Shown in pieces: positions 28,131 through 36,958 of a stretch of 40,275 nucleotides of DNA. Source of the DNA: Ralstonia pickettii (GTDB taxonomy: Bacteria > Pseudomonadota > Gammaproteobacteria > Burkholderiales > Burkholderiaceae); contig NZ_MCGB01000073.1 in NCBI RefSeq assembly GCF_001699815.1, positions 1-40,275 on the forward strand, written 5' to 3'. The position numbers were made by a program, and so were the translations under genes. Under the pieces are notes generated by a model that was given only the letters and a program-made list of their open reading frames with translations, did no database searches and was not told where the DNA came from. The stretch's first letter is position 1. Every line of letters starts with the position of its first letter.

Positions 28131-29057
28131 ATGTTCGAGCTGGGGACTCTCGCGATCATCGTCCTGTTTGCCGCCATCGTGCTCATTGCACAAGGCGTCA
28201 AGATCGTGCCGCAACAGCACGCCTGGATTCTGGAGCGGCTGGGCAAGTATCACGCAACGCTCTCGCCGGGGCTCAATATCGTGCTGCCCTTTGTTGATCG
28301 CGTGGCTTACAAGCACGTGCTCAAGGAAATCCCGCTCGACGTGCCGAGCCAGATCTGTATCACCAAGGACAACACGCAGCTGCAGGTGGACGGCATCCTG
28401 TACTTCCAGGTGACCGACCCGATGCGGGCATCGTATGGCTCCAGCAATTTCGTGATCGCCATCACCCAGCTGGCGCAGACGACGCTGCGCTCGGTGGTCG
28501 GCAAGCTCGAACTGGACAAGACGTTCGAAGAGCGTGACTTCATCAACCACAGCGTGGTCAATGCGCTGGATGAGGCGGCATCGAACTGGGGGGTGAAGGT
28601 GCTGCGCTACGAAATCAAGGATCTGACCCCGCCGAAGGAAATCCTGCACGCCATGCAGGCGCAGATCACGGCCGAACGCGAAAAGCGTGCGCTGATCGCC
28701 GCATCCGAAGGCAAGCGCCAGGAGCAGATCAACCTGGCATCCGGTGCGCGCGAGGCCGCCATCCAGAAATCGGAAGGGGAAAGGCAGGCTGCCATCAACA
28801 AGGCGCAGGGCGAAGCGGCGGCGATTCTGGCGGTGGCCGAAGCGAACGCCCAGGCGATCCAGAAGATCGGTCAGGCCATTCGCACCGAGGGCGGTGTCGA
28901 TGCCGTCAACCTGAAAGTGGCGGAAGAGTATGTGAGCGCGTTCGGCAACCTGGCCAAGCAGGGCAACACGCTCATCGTGCCGGGGAACATGGGCGACCTG
29001 AGCACGATGATTGCGTCAGCGTTGACGATCGTGAAGCAGCAGCGGCCGAGCGCGTAA
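28131..29057 (+). CDS. SPFH/band-7 domain protein (paraslipin, QmcA-like)
   Basis: 308-residue inner-membrane protein of the stomatin/prohibitin superfamily, thought to organise membrane microdomains and regulate membrane proteases. One N-terminal membrane helix (about 4-22, LAIIVLFAAIVLIAQG) is followed by the SPFH domain (about 24-185; VPQQHAWILERLGKYHATLSPG in pieces) and a long Ala/Glu/Lys-rich coiled coil (about 185-265; KRQEQINLASGAREAAIQK), then a short hydrophobic C-terminal part. GGAGG lies four bases ahead of ATG 28131. The spacer before it carries CAACAACC repeats (28089-28108). Pairing with NfeD is the classic arrangement for this family. Confidence 0.93.
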   Translation: MFELGTLAIIVLFAAIVLIAQGVKIVPQQHAWILERLGKYHATLSPGLNIVLPFVDRVAYKHVLKEIPLDVPSQICITKDNTQLQVDGILYFQVTDPMRASYGSSNFVIAITQLAQTTLRSVVGKLELDKTFEERDFINHSVVNALDEAASNWGVKVLRYEIKDLTPPKEILHAMQAQITAEREKRALIAASEGKRQEQINLASGAREAAIQKSEGERQAAINKAQGEAAAILAVAEANAQAIQKIGQAIRTEGGVDAVNLKVAEEYVSAFGNLAKQGNTLIVPGNMGDLSTMIASALTIVKQQRPSA

Positions 29058-29075
29058 AGTTCGGAGCGGGAGGGC

Positions 29076-29522
29076 TCAAGCCTTCTCGCGCATGAGGCGG
29101 GCTTTTTCGCGCTGCCAGTCGCGGTCCTTCTCGGTTTCGCGCTTGTCGAACTGCTTCTTGCCCTTGGCGAGGCCGATTTCGCACTTCACGCGGCCGCGCG
29201 TGTAGTGCAGGTTGAGCGGAACGAGCGTGTAGCCACGCTGCTCGACCTTGCCGATGAGCTTCTTGATCTCTTCGGCGTGCAGCAGCAGTTTGCGGGTGCG
29301 CACGGGGTCCGGATGGACATGCGTGGAGGCCGATTGCAGCGGGCTGATATGGGCCCCGATCAGGAACAGCTCGGCGTTACGAATGACGACGTAACCTTCC
29401 TTGATCTGCGCACGGTTGGCCCGGATGGCTTTCACCTCCCAGCCCTCGAGAGCCATCCCTGCCTCGTAGCGCTCTTCGATGAAATAATCGAAAAAGGCCT
29501 TCTTGTTGTCGGCGATGGTCAT
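29076..29522 (-). CDS. smpB: SsrA-binding protein SmpB
   Basis: Binds tmRNA and brings it to stalled ribosomes for trans-translation. 148 residues from ATG 29522 ([22 protein letters not shown]), which matches the family start; longer in-frame starts would add about 40 residues from the spacer. Visible are the OB-fold core ([40 protein letters not shown]) and the basic C-terminal tail ([19 protein letters not shown]) that inserts into the mRNA channel. It converges on the SPFH gene with 18 bases between stops and is divergent from ratA, as in many proteobacteria. The tmRNA gene itself is not in the window. Confidence 0.97.
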   Translation of the reverse strand: MTIADNKKAFFDYFIEERYEAGMALEGWEVKAIRANRAQIKEGYVVIRNAELFLIGAHISPLQSASTHVHPDPVRTRKLLLHAEEIKKLIGKVEQRGYTLVPLNLHYTRGRVKCEIGLAKGKKQFDKRETEKDRDWQREKARLMREKA

Positions 29523-29647
29523 ACGTTGGAATATGCGGTGCGCGCATTGGGGTGAGGATCCCTGCATGCGCTGCGATAAAATGGCGAGTTTAACAAATCC
29601 GCCGCAATCCCAACCGGGACGCGGCGCGCAAAGCTTTCGGATCACGC

Positions 29648-30085
29648 ATGGCAGACGTTGAAAAAACCGTGTTGATTGGCCACTCGGCCGAACAGATGTT
29701 CGACCTGGTCACCGACGTCAAAGACTATCCGAACTTCCTGCCATGGTGCGGCGGCGTGGAAATCTACGAGCAGACGGAAACGTCACTCGACGCGCGCGTG
29801 GATATCGCCTTCAAAGGCATCCATCAGTTCTTTCGCACGCGTAACGTACAAACGCGGCCCACCCGCATTGATATGACGTTCGCTGACGGGCCTTTCAAGT
29901 CGTTCACCGGGTTCTGGATCTTCACGCCGCTGCGCGCGGACGCCTGCAAGATCAACTTCCATCTGCATTACGAGTTTTCCAGCGTCATTCTGGAAAAGCT
30001 GATCGGCCCGGTGTTCAGCATGATTGCCAACACCTTCGTCGACTCATTCGTCAAACGCGCCGAGGCGGTGTATGGCGAGTCCTGA
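29648..30085 (+). CDS. ratA: RatA/COQ10-like START-domain protein
   Basis: 145-residue single START/SRPBCC (polyketide cyclase-like) domain protein. The N-terminal [36 protein letters not shown] is the family hallmark (seen in pieces), and [21 protein letters not shown] matches its C-terminal part. Two functions are reported for this family: ubiquinone-binding like yeast Coq10, and in E. coli RatA, interference with ribosome subunit joining. The sequence does not decide between them; the beta-proteobacterial context (smpB divergent, ratB downstream) is the usual one. ATG 29648 is preceded by a weak Shine-Dalgarno. Its end overlaps the next gene by 14 bases. Confidence 0.9.
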   Translation: MADVEKTVLIGHSAEQMFDLVTDVKDYPNFLPWCGGVEIYEQTETSLDARVDIAFKGIHQFFRTRNVQTRPTRIDMTFADGPFKSFTGFWIFTPLRADACKINFHLHYEFSSVILEKLIGPVFSMIANTFVDSFVKRAEAVYGES

Positions 30086-30437
30086 ATCCGGTACCGTGAT
30101 TGACGTGATGGTCTGCCTGGCGACGGTCACGCCGCCGCGGCTCGTCAACGTGCAAGTGCCGGCGCAGGCGACGGTGGCTGACGCCGTGCATGCGTCCGGC
30201 TTGCTCAACGGCCTGGATCTGACCATCGATACCTGCCGGCTGGGCGTTTACGGCAAGCGCAAGACGCCGGATGCCGCATTGCATGCGCGCGATCGAGTGG
30301 AAATCCTGGGTCCGCTGATCGCCGATCCAAAAACTGCACGCCGGCGGCGCGTGCAGAAGGTGCGGGCCACCGGCACGCGCGAAGGGCTGAAGTGGCTGCG
30401 CAACGAGGCGCCGCCCAAAGACGACGTCCTCGAATAA
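30072..30437 (+). CDS. ratB: RnfH/RatB family ubiquitin-like protein
   Basis: 121-residue protein with a beta-grasp (ubiquitin-like) domain over about residues 8-90 (VMVCLATVTPPRLVNVQVPAQATVADAVHASG in pieces; RVEILGPLIADPKTARRRR), the signature of the RnfH/PF03658 family. Nearly all members sit behind ratA and the function is not established. The tail is extended and basic (about residues 92-121). ATG 30072 lies within the end of ratA with GAGG six bases ahead, implying coupled translation. It converges on the DUF4124 gene, with only seven bases between stops. Confidence 0.9.
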   Translation: MASPESGTVIDVMVCLATVTPPRLVNVQVPAQATVADAVHASGLLNGLDLTIDTCRLGVYGKRKTPDAALHARDRVEILGPLIADPKTARRRRVQKVRATGTREGLKWLRNEAPPKDDVLE

Positions 30438-30444
30438 AGAGCGA

Positions 30445-30984
30445 TCAGTTGCAGTTGGCGCTGAGGGCAGCCTGGTTGCGCTGGACGGCTGCGGCGCGCT
30501 GGGTGTCATCCAAGTAGGCGATTGAGCCATCGGCCTGCACCGAGCCGACGCGGCGGCCGTCTTGCATATACGTGGTTTCGTTGCGCAGGCGTGCGCATTC
30601 GGCTTGCTTGCGCTGCGCAGCGTCAGCCTGCCTGGCTTCCTCCTGTTCCTTCTTTGCGCGATCGGCCAGGCGCTTGCGCAGTTCTTCGTCAGGGTTGGGC
30701 GCGGCGACGCTCGAGGCTGGCTGACCGGGTTTGGCGGGCGCATTAGGGTCTGCCGCTTTGACGCCCGAGGCCGGCGCGGACAGCGCTTCATAGGCCGTGG
30801 CCGTGCGGCTGTTCGGGTTGCGGATGATGCGGCTGGGCGGCACCGACGGTGGCGGTGCGGCGTCGCTGTAGACCATGTGGCCCTTGTCATCGCGCCATTG
30901 CCAGGCCCATTGCGCCTGGGCAACCGGGCAAGCGAGGGCGATCAGGGCCGCAGTGGCAGGCAACAGGACGTGCAGTCGTTTCAT
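30445..30984 (-). CDS. DUF4124 domain-containing periplasmic protein
   Basis: 179-residue secreted protein of unknown function. A signal peptide (MKRLHVLLPATAALIALACPVAQAQ, cleaved after about residue 23) precedes a DUF4124 motif (WQWRDDKGHMVYSDAAPPPSVPPSRI), a Pro/Ala-rich stretch, a Glu/Lys/Ala coiled coil around residues 95-130 and a short C-terminal segment. DUF4124 modules occur widely at the N-terminus of betaproteobacterial envelope proteins and lack an assigned role. I chose ATG 30984 because it begins a standard signal peptide; an in-frame start 66 bases earlier would place charged residues before it. 154 bases separate it from the transporter gene upstream. Confidence 0.85.
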   Translation of the reverse strand: MKRLHVLLPATAALIALACPVAQAQWAWQWRDDKGHMVYSDAAPPPSVPPSRIIRNPNSRTATAYEALSAPASGVKAADPNAPAKPGQPASSVAAPNPDEELRKRLADRAKKEQEEARQADAAQRKQAECARLRNETTYMQDGRRVGSVQADGSIAYLDDTQRAAAVQRNQAALSANCN

Positions 30985-31138
30985 GGAGTTCTCGTTCGTG
31001 GACTGCCGACGGCGCGCTGGCCGACCCGACGACGGCCCCTCGACGCGCACGGGAGCCCGGTGGCGTGATCGCCACTCGCCAATCTAGGCCGACGGCCTGG
31101 CTTGGCCTGTCGACTCGCCCCCCGGCAAGGCGCCCAGT

Positions 31139-32083
31139 TTATGCAGACTTCTTGTTGGCGTGCAAGCGCACCGACCAGCCGACACCCAAGATCAGCAAGG
31201 CGATTGCGGCCATCTCAAGCGGGCGCGGCCAGCGATCGTCGTACACAAAGCCATATGCCAGCGCGAACAGGGTCTCGAACACGATCATCTGGCCCGACAG
31301 CGTGAGCGGCAGCCGCCGGGAGGCGATGTTCCACAGATTGTTGCCGATCAGCGACGCGCCCAGTGCCACGGCAGCGTTCACGGTCCAGAACGTGCCCCAG
31401 ACGCGTCCGCCGGTATCCATCCAGCTTGTGCCGACTGCAAGCAGGGCCGCCATGGTCAAGGCGGCAGACAGGATGCCGCTCGAAATGCCGTACAGCGCAG
31501 ACCATTCGTTGCTGGAGAAATGCGGATTGCGCTGCAGGTAGCGGGCGTTGTCCAAGGCGTACCACGTCCAGCTGAAAAGCGCGCCTGCCGCGCAAGCGAT
31601 GCCAACAATGCGTTGCCAGACCGGCCGGATGTTGGTGGCCGCCGTTGCCGCTGTCTGGCCGAACAGGTCAACGTTGATGCAGGCGATGCCGGCAGCGACA
31701 ACCAGGAGCGGCCAGATCAGCCGGGAGAGCGGCACGGCGCCATGATCGCGCCGGCCAAGCATGGTGATTGTGATGGGCAGAATGCCAACGATCAGCGAGG
31801 TGGGCGCAACACCAGCCAGCTGCACGCCAAACGCCACGAAAACAAAATAGACAAGGTTGCCGCTGCAGGATTGCCTGACCAGCGCCAAGCAGTCGGCGCG
31901 GGTAATTTTGCGGGCAATGCGCGGAAGGATCGGGGCAGCGGCAATGGCTGCGATGACGCCGTAGGCGAGGTAGCGGCCGAGGGTCAGTTCCCACGGTGAA
32001 AACGCGGGCAGCGCGCGCGGAGCAATAAAGACCATGCCCCACATCGCCCCGGCCAGCAGGGCGCACAATACGCCAATTCCCAT
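31139..32083 (-). CDS. EamA/DMT-superfamily inner-membrane transporter
   Basis: 314-residue integral membrane protein with about ten predicted helices arranged as two EamA-type repeats (about 5-135 and 155-305). The drug/metabolite transporter superfamily exports metabolites, amino acids or nucleobase-like compounds; the substrate is not readable. The first helix has the typical ALLAGAMWGMVFIAP start with the family's Trp-Gly pair, and the C-terminal half ends with LLILGVGWSVRLHANKKSA, a positive inside tail. It is divergent from guaB. The Shine-Dalgarno is weak. No tandem partner is seen. Confidence 0.85.
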   Translation of the reverse strand: MGIGVLCALLAGAMWGMVFIAPRALPAFSPWELTLGRYLAYGVIAAIAAAPILPRIARKITRADCLALVRQSCSGNLVYFVFVAFGVQLAGVAPTSLIVGILPITITMLGRRDHGAVPLSRLIWPLLVVAAGIACINVDLFGQTAATAATNIRPVWQRIVGIACAAGALFSWTWYALDNARYLQRNPHFSSNEWSALYGISSGILSAALTMAALLAVGTSWMDTGGRVWGTFWTVNAAVALGASLIGNNLWNIASRRLPLTLSGQMIVFETLFALAYGFVYDDRWPRPLEMAAIALLILGVGWSVRLHANKKSA

Positions 32084-32181
32084 TCGAACACTCGCGAGGC
32101 TGATTCTGCGCGGCCGCTGGTGGCGCAGGGTGCTGTAGGTGCGTGCGCGAAGAAAAATTTATCGAGCATAGCACGGGTCTC

Positions 32182-32210
32182 TACAACCGTGGGGCGAATT
32201 CCCGTATAAT
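32182..32210 (+). promoter_or_regulatory. Candidate guaB promoter
   Basis: A perfect TATAAT (32205-32210) lies 27 bases before the guaB ATG. The hexamer 17 bases upstream (TACAAC, 32182-32187) is a weak -35. The expected start near 32217 leaves a leader of about 20 bases. Confidence 0.55.
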
Positions 32211-32237
32211 CCGATTTTGCGCCTAGAGGAAATTGCT

Positions 32238-33701
32238 ATGCGTCTTGTCCAGAAAGCACTCACGTTCGATGATGTGCTGCTCGTCCCGGCCTACTCGGCC
32301 GTCCTGCCCCGCGATACGTCCCTTCGCACCAAGCTCACCCGTTCGATCGAACTTGCCATTCCGCTCGTCTCCGCCGCCATGGATACGGTTACGGAAGCGC
32401 GGCTCGCCATCGCTATGGCGCAGCAAGGTGGCATCGGTATCGTCCACAAGAACCTGAAGCCCGAAGAACAGGCGCGCGAAGTCGCCAAGGTCAAGCGCTT
32501 TGAATCGGGCGTGCTGCGCGATCCGATCACGATCGGCCCGGACATGAAGGTCCGCGACGTGATGGCGCTGTCGGCACAGCACGGCATCTCGGGTTTCCCG
32601 GTGCTGGAAGGCAAGAAGGTGGTGGGCATCATCACCAACCGCGATCTGCGTTTCGAAGAAGAACTGGACGCCCCGGTGCGCGCCAAGATGACGCCGAGCG
32701 AGAAGCTCGTCACCGTCAAGGAAGGCGCCTCGCTGGAAGAGGCCAAGCGCCTGATGAACAAGCACCGCCTGGAGCGTGTGCTGGTGGTGGGCGAGGCTTT
32801 CGAGCTGCGCGGCCTGATCACCGTCAAGGATATCCAGAAGGCCACCGAATACCCGCTGGCCTCGAAGGACGAGCGCGGTTCGCTGCGCGTGGGTGCGGCG
32901 GTGGGCGTGGGTCCGGATAACGATCTGCGTATCGATTTGCTGGTCAAGGCGGGCGTGGACGTGATCGTGGTCGACACCGCGCACGGCCACAGCCAGGGCG
33001 TGCTGAACCGCGTGCGCTGGATCAAGGACAACTACCCGCAAGTGCAGGTGATCGGCGGCAACATCGCCACGGGCGACGCGGCCAGGGCGCTGGTCGACCA
33101 TGGCGCGGATGGCGTCAAGGTTGGTATCGGCCCGGGTTCGATCTGCACGACACGGATTGTCGCGGGCGTGGGCGTGCCGCAGATCTTTGCCGTGTCCAAT
33201 GTGGCCGAGGCCCTCAAGGGCACCGGCGTTCCGCTGATCGCCGACGGCGGTATCCGCTACTCGGGCGATGTGGCCAAGGCACTGGCTGCCGGCGCACACA
33301 CCGTGATGATGGGCGGCATGTTTGCCGGCACGGACGAATCTCCCGGTGAGGTGTTCCTGTTCCAGGGGCGCTCGTACAAGAGCTACCGCGGCATGGGCTC
33401 GGTTGGCGCGATGAAGGACGGCGCTGCCGACCGTTACTTCCAGGAAGACAACACCGCCAACGTCGACAAGCTGGTGCCCGAAGGTATCGAAGGGCGCGTG
33501 CCGTACAAGGGTTCGGCACTGCCCATCGTGCATCAACTCACGGGCGGCGTCCGCTCGTCGATGGGCTACTGCGGTTGCGCGTCGATCGCCGAATGGCACG
33601 AGAAGGCCCAGTTTGTCGAGATCACCGCCGCGGGCATGAACGAATCGCACGTGCACGACGTGCAGATCACGAAGGAAGCGCCGAACTATCACCGCGACTG
33701 A
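32238..33701 (+). CDS. guaB: Inosine-5'-monophosphate dehydrogenase
   Basis: NAD-dependent oxidation of IMP to XMP, the rate-limiting step to GMP. 487 residues. A TIM barrel is interrupted by two CBS domains (about 93-205; [22 protein letters not shown] and [20 protein letters not shown] in pieces). The catalytic loop with C303 ([18 protein letters not shown]) and the mobile flap ([16 protein letters not shown]) are intact. I chose ATG 32238 with AGAGGA seven bases ahead; an in-frame start 21 bases upstream lies at the predicted transcript start. It is first in a guaB-membrane protein-guaA set. Confidence 0.98.
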   Translation: MRLVQKALTFDDVLLVPAYSAVLPRDTSLRTKLTRSIELAIPLVSAAMDTVTEARLAIAMAQQGGIGIVHKNLKPEEQAREVAKVKRFESGVLRDPITIGPDMKVRDVMALSAQHGISGFPVLEGKKVVGIITNRDLRFEEELDAPVRAKMTPSEKLVTVKEGASLEEAKRLMNKHRLERVLVVGEAFELRGLITVKDIQKATEYPLASKDERGSLRVGAAVGVGPDNDLRIDLLVKAGVDVIVVDTAHGHSQGVLNRVRWIKDNYPQVQVIGGNIATGDAARALVDHGADGVKVGIGPGSICTTRIVAGVGVPQIFAVSNVAEALKGTGVPLIADGGIRYSGDVAKALAAGAHTVMMGGMFAGTDESPGEVFLFQGRSYKSYRGMGSVGAMKDGAADRYFQEDNTANVDKLVPEGIEGRVPYKGSALPIVHQLTGGVRSSMGYCGCASIAEWHEKAQFVEITAAGMNESHVHDVQITKEAPNYHRD

Positions 33702-33831
33702 TCGCTTGTCGATCATCGCAAACAACAAACAAGATAGAAGGCAAGCAGTACTGCCGCCGGGGCGCGCGGGCGCTCCGGCCGATTCAACCGGTGGCCGAGG
33801 CACGGGCGGCCGCCCGCAACTGGAGACGATG

Positions 33832-34410
33832 ATGAAAGCGCTTTTGCGACTCGTTCTGTTTCTGGATGCGGCTGTCGCACTGTGCGTCGGTCTCGTCCTG
33901 CTGGCTTCACCGATGACGTCCATCTTCGGCGCGCTGCAATTGCCGCAGCCGGAACCGGCGATGTACGGCCAGCTGCTCGGCGTCACGCTGATTGGCGTGG
34001 CCTGGCTGCTGTGGCACGCCACCGTCAACGGGCAACTGACGACCGCTGTGGCCCAGGTAGTCGGTCATCTGAACCTGGCGGTCGCCGTGCTGGTGATTGT
34101 CTGGCTGCTGTTCTTCCACCTGCCGGTGGAGGGCGCCGGCCGCATCTGGCTGCCGACGTTTGCGGCGGTGCTGGCGGCGTTTTCCGCAGTGCAGATTCCC
34201 GCCTCGCGCCGTGTGCGCACCCATGAGCGCGTGCGCGCGCAGAAGGCCCGTGAAGACGCCGCGGCCGCGCGCGAACGCGAACGCGCAGAAAAGGCGCAAC
34301 GCAAAGAACCTGGCTACATGCCGCCTCCGGGCTACGGCCCCGGCACTGAAGTCGACACGATTGCCGATTCCATTCCTCCACAACATGCACGACAAAGTCC
34401 TCATCCTTGA
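33832..34410 (+). CDS. Small four-helix membrane protein between guaB and guaA, unknown function
   Basis: 192-residue protein of no recognised family. Four hydrophobic segments (about residues 4-25, [20 protein letters not shown]; 40-58; 68-88; and 98-116) are followed by a highly charged Arg/Glu/Ala region ([29 protein letters not shown], in pieces) likely to form a cytoplasmic helix, and a Pro/Gly-rich end. ATG 33832 is preferred over ATG 33829 because GGAG then lies six bases ahead. Its last 26 bases overlap guaA, suggesting that guaA translation depends on this gene. Placement between two purine genes hints at a purine link, but nothing in the sequence proves it. Confidence 0.8.
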   Translation: MKALLRLVLFLDAAVALCVGLVLLASPMTSIFGALQLPQPEPAMYGQLLGVTLIGVAWLLWHATVNGQLTTAVAQVVGHLNLAVAVLVIVWLLFFHLPVEGAGRIWLPTFAAVLAAFSAVQIPASRRVRTHERVRAQKAREDAAAARERERAEKAQRKEPGYMPPPGYGPGTEVDTIADSIPPQHARQSPHP

Positions 34411-36004
34411 TTTCGGCTCGCAGGTCACGCAACTGATTGCGCGGCGCGTGCGTGAAGCACACGTCTACTGCGAAATCCATCCGAACGACGTGTCCGACGC
34501 CTTCGTGCGCGAATTCGCGCCCAAGGCGATCATCCTGTCCGGCAGCCACGCCAGCACGTACGAAGATCATCAACTGCGCGCCCCGCAGGCCGTGTGGGAC
34601 CTGGGCGTGCCGGTGCTGGGCATCTGCTACGGCATGCAGACCATGGCCGTGCAGCTTGGCGGCAAGGTGGAGTGGAGCGACCACCGCGAATTCGGTTACG
34701 CCGAAGTGCGCGCGCATGGCCACACCCGCCTGCTCAAGGACATCCAGGACTTCGCTACGCCCGAAGGCCACGGCATGCTCAAGGTGTGGATGAGCCACGG
34801 CGACAAGGTCACAGAGCTGCCACCGGGCTTCAAGCTGCTGGCCTCGACGCCGAGCTGCCCCGTCGCGGGCATGGCCGACGAGGCGCGTGGCTACTACGCG
34901 GTGCAGTTCCACCCGGAAGTCACGCACACCGTGCAGGGCCGCGCGCTGCTCGAGCGCTTTGTGCTGGAGATCGCTGGCGCCAAGCCCGACTGGGTCATGC
35001 GCGATCACATCGACGAGGCCGTCAAGGCGATCCGCGAGCAGGTGGGCGATGAAGAGGTGATCCTCGGCCTGTCGGGTGGCGTCGATTCTTCGGTGGCGGC
35101 GGCGCTGATCCACCGCGCCATTGGCGACCAGCTGACCTGCGTGTTTGTCGACCATGGCCTGCTGCGCCTGGACGAAGGCAAGATGGTGATGGACATGTTC
35201 GCCGGCCGCCTGCATGCCAAGGTTGTGCATGTGGATGCGTCCGAGCAGTTCCTCGGCCATCTGGCTGGCGTGACTGACCCCGAAGCCAAGCGCAAGATCA
35301 TCGGCCGCGAGTTCGTTGAAGTGTTCCAGGCCGAAGCCAAGAAACTCAGCAACGCCAAGTGGCTGGCGCAGGGCACGATCTACCCGGATGTGGTGGAATC
35401 GGGCGGCACCAAGACCAAGAAGGCGACGACGATCAAGAGCCACCACAACGTGGGCGGCCTGCCGGAGACGCTGGGCCTGAAGCTGCTCGAGCCGCTGCGC
35501 GACCTGTTCAAGGATGAAGTCCGCGAGCTGGGTGTGGCGCTGGGCCTGCCGCACGAGATGGTGTATCGCCACCCGTTCCCGGGGCCTGGCCTGGGCGTGC
35601 GCATTCTGGGTGAGGTCAAGCGTGAATATGCAGACCTGCTGCGCCGTGCCGATGCGATCTTCATCGAAGAGCTGCGCGGCACGAAGGCCACGGCGCAGGA
35701 TGCGGCCGCCGGCCTGTGCGGCGAAGGCGATGTTGGCAAGAGCTGGTACGACCTGACCAGCCAGGCGTTTGCGGTGTTCCTGCCGATCAAGTCCGTCGGC
35801 GTGATGGGCGATGGCCGCACATACGACTACGTGACGGCGCTGCGTGCAGTGCAGACCACCGACTTCATGACCGCACATTGGGCGCATCTGCCGTACGCCC
35901 TGCTGGGCCGCGTGTCGAACCGCATCATCAACGAGGTGCGTGGTTTGAGCCGGGTCGTGTATGACGTGTCGGGCAAGCCGCCTGCGACGATCGAGTGGGA
36001 GTGA
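34385..36004 (+). CDS. guaA: GMP synthase (glutamine-hydrolysing)
   Basis: Aminates XMP to GMP using glutamine and ATP. 539 residues. The N-terminal class I glutamine amidotransferase domain (about 1-195) has the catalytic Cys81 in [10 protein letters not shown] and His-Glu in QFHPEVTHT. The ATP pyrophosphatase domain follows, with the P-loop [15 protein letters not shown], and then a dimerisation domain ([14 protein letters not shown], and a C-terminal ...PPATIEWE that is typical). ATG 34385 begins [21 protein letters not shown] as in the family. I see no Shine-Dalgarno before it; the 26-base overlap with the upstream gene probably supplies coupling. A terminator follows. Confidence 0.98.
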   Translation: MHDKVLILDFGSQVTQLIARRVREAHVYCEIHPNDVSDAFVREFAPKAIILSGSHASTYEDHQLRAPQAVWDLGVPVLGICYGMQTMAVQLGGKVEWSDHREFGYAEVRAHGHTRLLKDIQDFATPEGHGMLKVWMSHGDKVTELPPGFKLLASTPSCPVAGMADEARGYYAVQFHPEVTHTVQGRALLERFVLEIAGAKPDWVMRDHIDEAVKAIREQVGDEEVILGLSGGVDSSVAAALIHRAIGDQLTCVFVDHGLLRLDEGKMVMDMFAGRLHAKVVHVDASEQFLGHLAGVTDPEAKRKIIGREFVEVFQAEAKKLSNAKWLAQGTIYPDVVESGGTKTKKATTIKSHHNVGGLPETLGLKLLEPLRDLFKDEVRELGVALGLPHEMVYRHPFPGPGLGVRILGEVKREYADLLRRADAIFIEELRGTKATAQDAAAGLCGEGDVGKSWYDLTSQAFAVFLPIKSVGVMGDGRTYDYVTALRAVQTTDFMTAHWAHLPYALLGRVSNRIINEVRGLSRVVYDVSGKPPATIEWE

Positions 36005-36026
36005 GGTTCACCTGCCAAGTCGGAAG

Positions 36027-36052
36027 AAGCCCGCGTTATGCGGGCTTTTTTT
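36027..36052 (+). terminator. Intrinsic terminator after guaA
   Basis: AAGCCCGC (36027-36034) pairs with GCGGGCTT (36040-36047) across a 5-base loop and is followed by T residues to 36052. It lies 23 bases after the guaA stop and ends the guaB-guaA unit. Confidence 0.85.
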
Positions 36053-36105
36053 CGTCCTTGTAGTTGGCTATCCAGTGTCTGCCAAAAAGCTACCCCGAAC
36101 GGCGT

Positions 36106-36318
36106 CTACGCCTCCAGTGACCAGCCTTGGTTGTCCACGTTCTTTTCGTCGCGATAGACCCATCGCGCACCGCATGTGGGACACGAGAACGTGCTGACGG
36201 TGATTGCGCGCGCGGAGGGCGATTTGATGCGTTGCGTGTCGGTGATTCTGAGCAAAGCATGGCCTGGCGCGCCGCGTTTATGGAGTTCGATTGCGGCGCA
36301 AGCCGAGCAGAGTGTCAT
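36106..36318 (-). CDS. Possible small zinc-ribbon protein
   Basis: 70-residue open frame beginning MTLCSACAAIELHKRG. Two Cys pairs, CSAC (residues 4-7) and CPTC (about 46-49), give the spacing of a zinc ribbon, and the sequence between them is soluble in character (LLRITDTQRIKSPSARAITVSTF). No longer competing gene occupies the stretch 36053-36585. The Shine-Dalgarno is weak (GAGAG about nine bases upstream), and no promoter is obvious. It may be a genuine micro-protein; a chance frame cannot be ruled out in this GC-rich sequence. Confidence 0.5.
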   Translation of the reverse strand: MTLCSACAAIELHKRGAPGHALLRITDTQRIKSPSARAITVSTFSCPTCGARWVYRDEKNVDNQGWSLEA

Positions 36319-36415
36319 GCCAATGGTTCTCTCAAGAGCGCATGCCCACTGTGGCGTGCTGACTCAGCGGTGGGGTGCGGGGTGGGTCAATGGTGGCAGA
36401 TTATCTAATTATTTG

Positions 36416-36444
36416 TTGACGCGGGTCTGAAATGTCTGTAGAAA
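36416..36444 (+). promoter_or_regulatory. Sigma-70 promoter of the cold-shock gene, with AT-rich upstream region
   Basis: TTGACG (36416-36421), a 17-base spacer and TAGAAA (36439-36444) face the cold-shock gene. The ~15 bases before the -35 box (36400-36415) are strikingly AT-rich, like an UP element. The start near 36451 leaves a leader of about 135 bases before the ATG. Confidence 0.65.
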
Positions 36445-36450
36445 CCATCC

Positions 36451-36585
36451 CTGCAGGATCTTCAAGCAGTTACTCCGATGTTCTGGGTTGTCACGCCAAG
36501 CGGTGCTTCCTTTGCTCCATGTTTCTTCCTTGATTGTCGTGCCTGGTGAGCACAGGCTCATGCAGAACTTTTTAGGATATCCAAC
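36451..36585 (+). promoter_or_regulatory. Long 5' leader of the cold-shock mRNA
   Basis: About 135 untranslated bases precede the csp ATG. A small hairpin (GCCTG 36541-36545 with CAGGC 36553-36557) and the AGGA Shine-Dalgarno (36574-36577) are visible. Long leaders are typical of cold-induced csp genes, where the RNA changes fold with temperature; here that is inference. Confidence 0.45.
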
Positions 36586-36789
36586 ATGGAAACCGGCACA
36601 GTAAAGTGGTTCAACGACTCCAAGGGCTTCGGCTTCATCACCCCGGACGCAGGCGGCAACGATCTCTTCGCTCACTTCTCTGAAGTTCAGGGCAACGGGT
36701 TCAAGTCCCTCCAAGAGGGTCAGAAGGTGCGCTACGTTGCAGGCGTTGGCCAAAAGGGCCCGGCTGCCACGAAGATCGAAGCGATCTGA
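36586..36789 (+). CDS. Cold-shock protein (CspA family)
   Basis: 67-residue single cold-shock domain, a five-stranded OB fold that binds single-stranded RNA/DNA and melts mRNA structure. RNP1 (KGFGFI) and RNP2 (DLFAHF) motifs are intact, with the expected aromatic residues (VKWFND). It starts [20 protein letters not shown] with AGGA eight bases upstream. It has its own strong promoter and terminator, so it is a monocistronic unit. Which csp paralogue it is, and whether it is cold-induced or constitutive, cannot be told from sequence alone, though the long leader favours induction. Confidence 0.95.
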   Translation: METGTVKWFNDSKGFGFITPDAGGNDLFAHFSEVQGNGFKSLQEGQKVRYVAGVGQKGPAATKIEAI

Positions 36790-36807
36790 TCGGTCGCATC
36801 TGCCAAG

Positions 36808-36836
36808 AAAAAACCCCGCACTGCGGGGTTTTTTTT
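36808..36836. terminator. Bidirectional terminator after csp
   Basis: CCCCGC (36814-36819) pairs with GCGGGG (36823-36828) across a 3-base loop; six A residues precede and eight T residues follow the stem. It ends the cold-shock transcript and could also stop minus-strand transcription from the beta-propeller gene. Confidence 0.85.
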
Positions 36837-36893
36837 CGTAGCAACATTAAGGTGTCCAAGACGCACTTTGCCGCAGCGTCTGAGGCTCTTGCG

Positions 36894-36913
36894 GCAGCAG
36901 ATGAATCTGCTGC
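36894..36913. repeat. 20-bp near-perfect palindrome downstream of the beta-propeller gene
   Basis: GCAGCAGAT (36894-36902) and ATCTGCTGC (36905-36913) are perfect inverted repeats with two bases between. A second inverted pair, TGCCGCA near 36869-36876 and TGCGGCA near 36890-36896, overlaps its left arm, so the RNA could form either of two folds. It lies in the 169-base gap 36790-36958 that otherwise holds only the csp terminator. Confidence 0.4.
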
Positions 36914-36958
36914 GGCATCACATAAACGGCAACCGCTGCCGAAAGCCCCGTAGCGCGC

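Noticed and set aside
32223-34028. A 601-codon open frame on the minus strand opposite guaB, and a 620-codon one opposite guaA (34025-35887).
   Set aside because: guaB and guaA are unmistakable; the antisense frames have the His/Asp-rich composition typical of complements of coding DNA.
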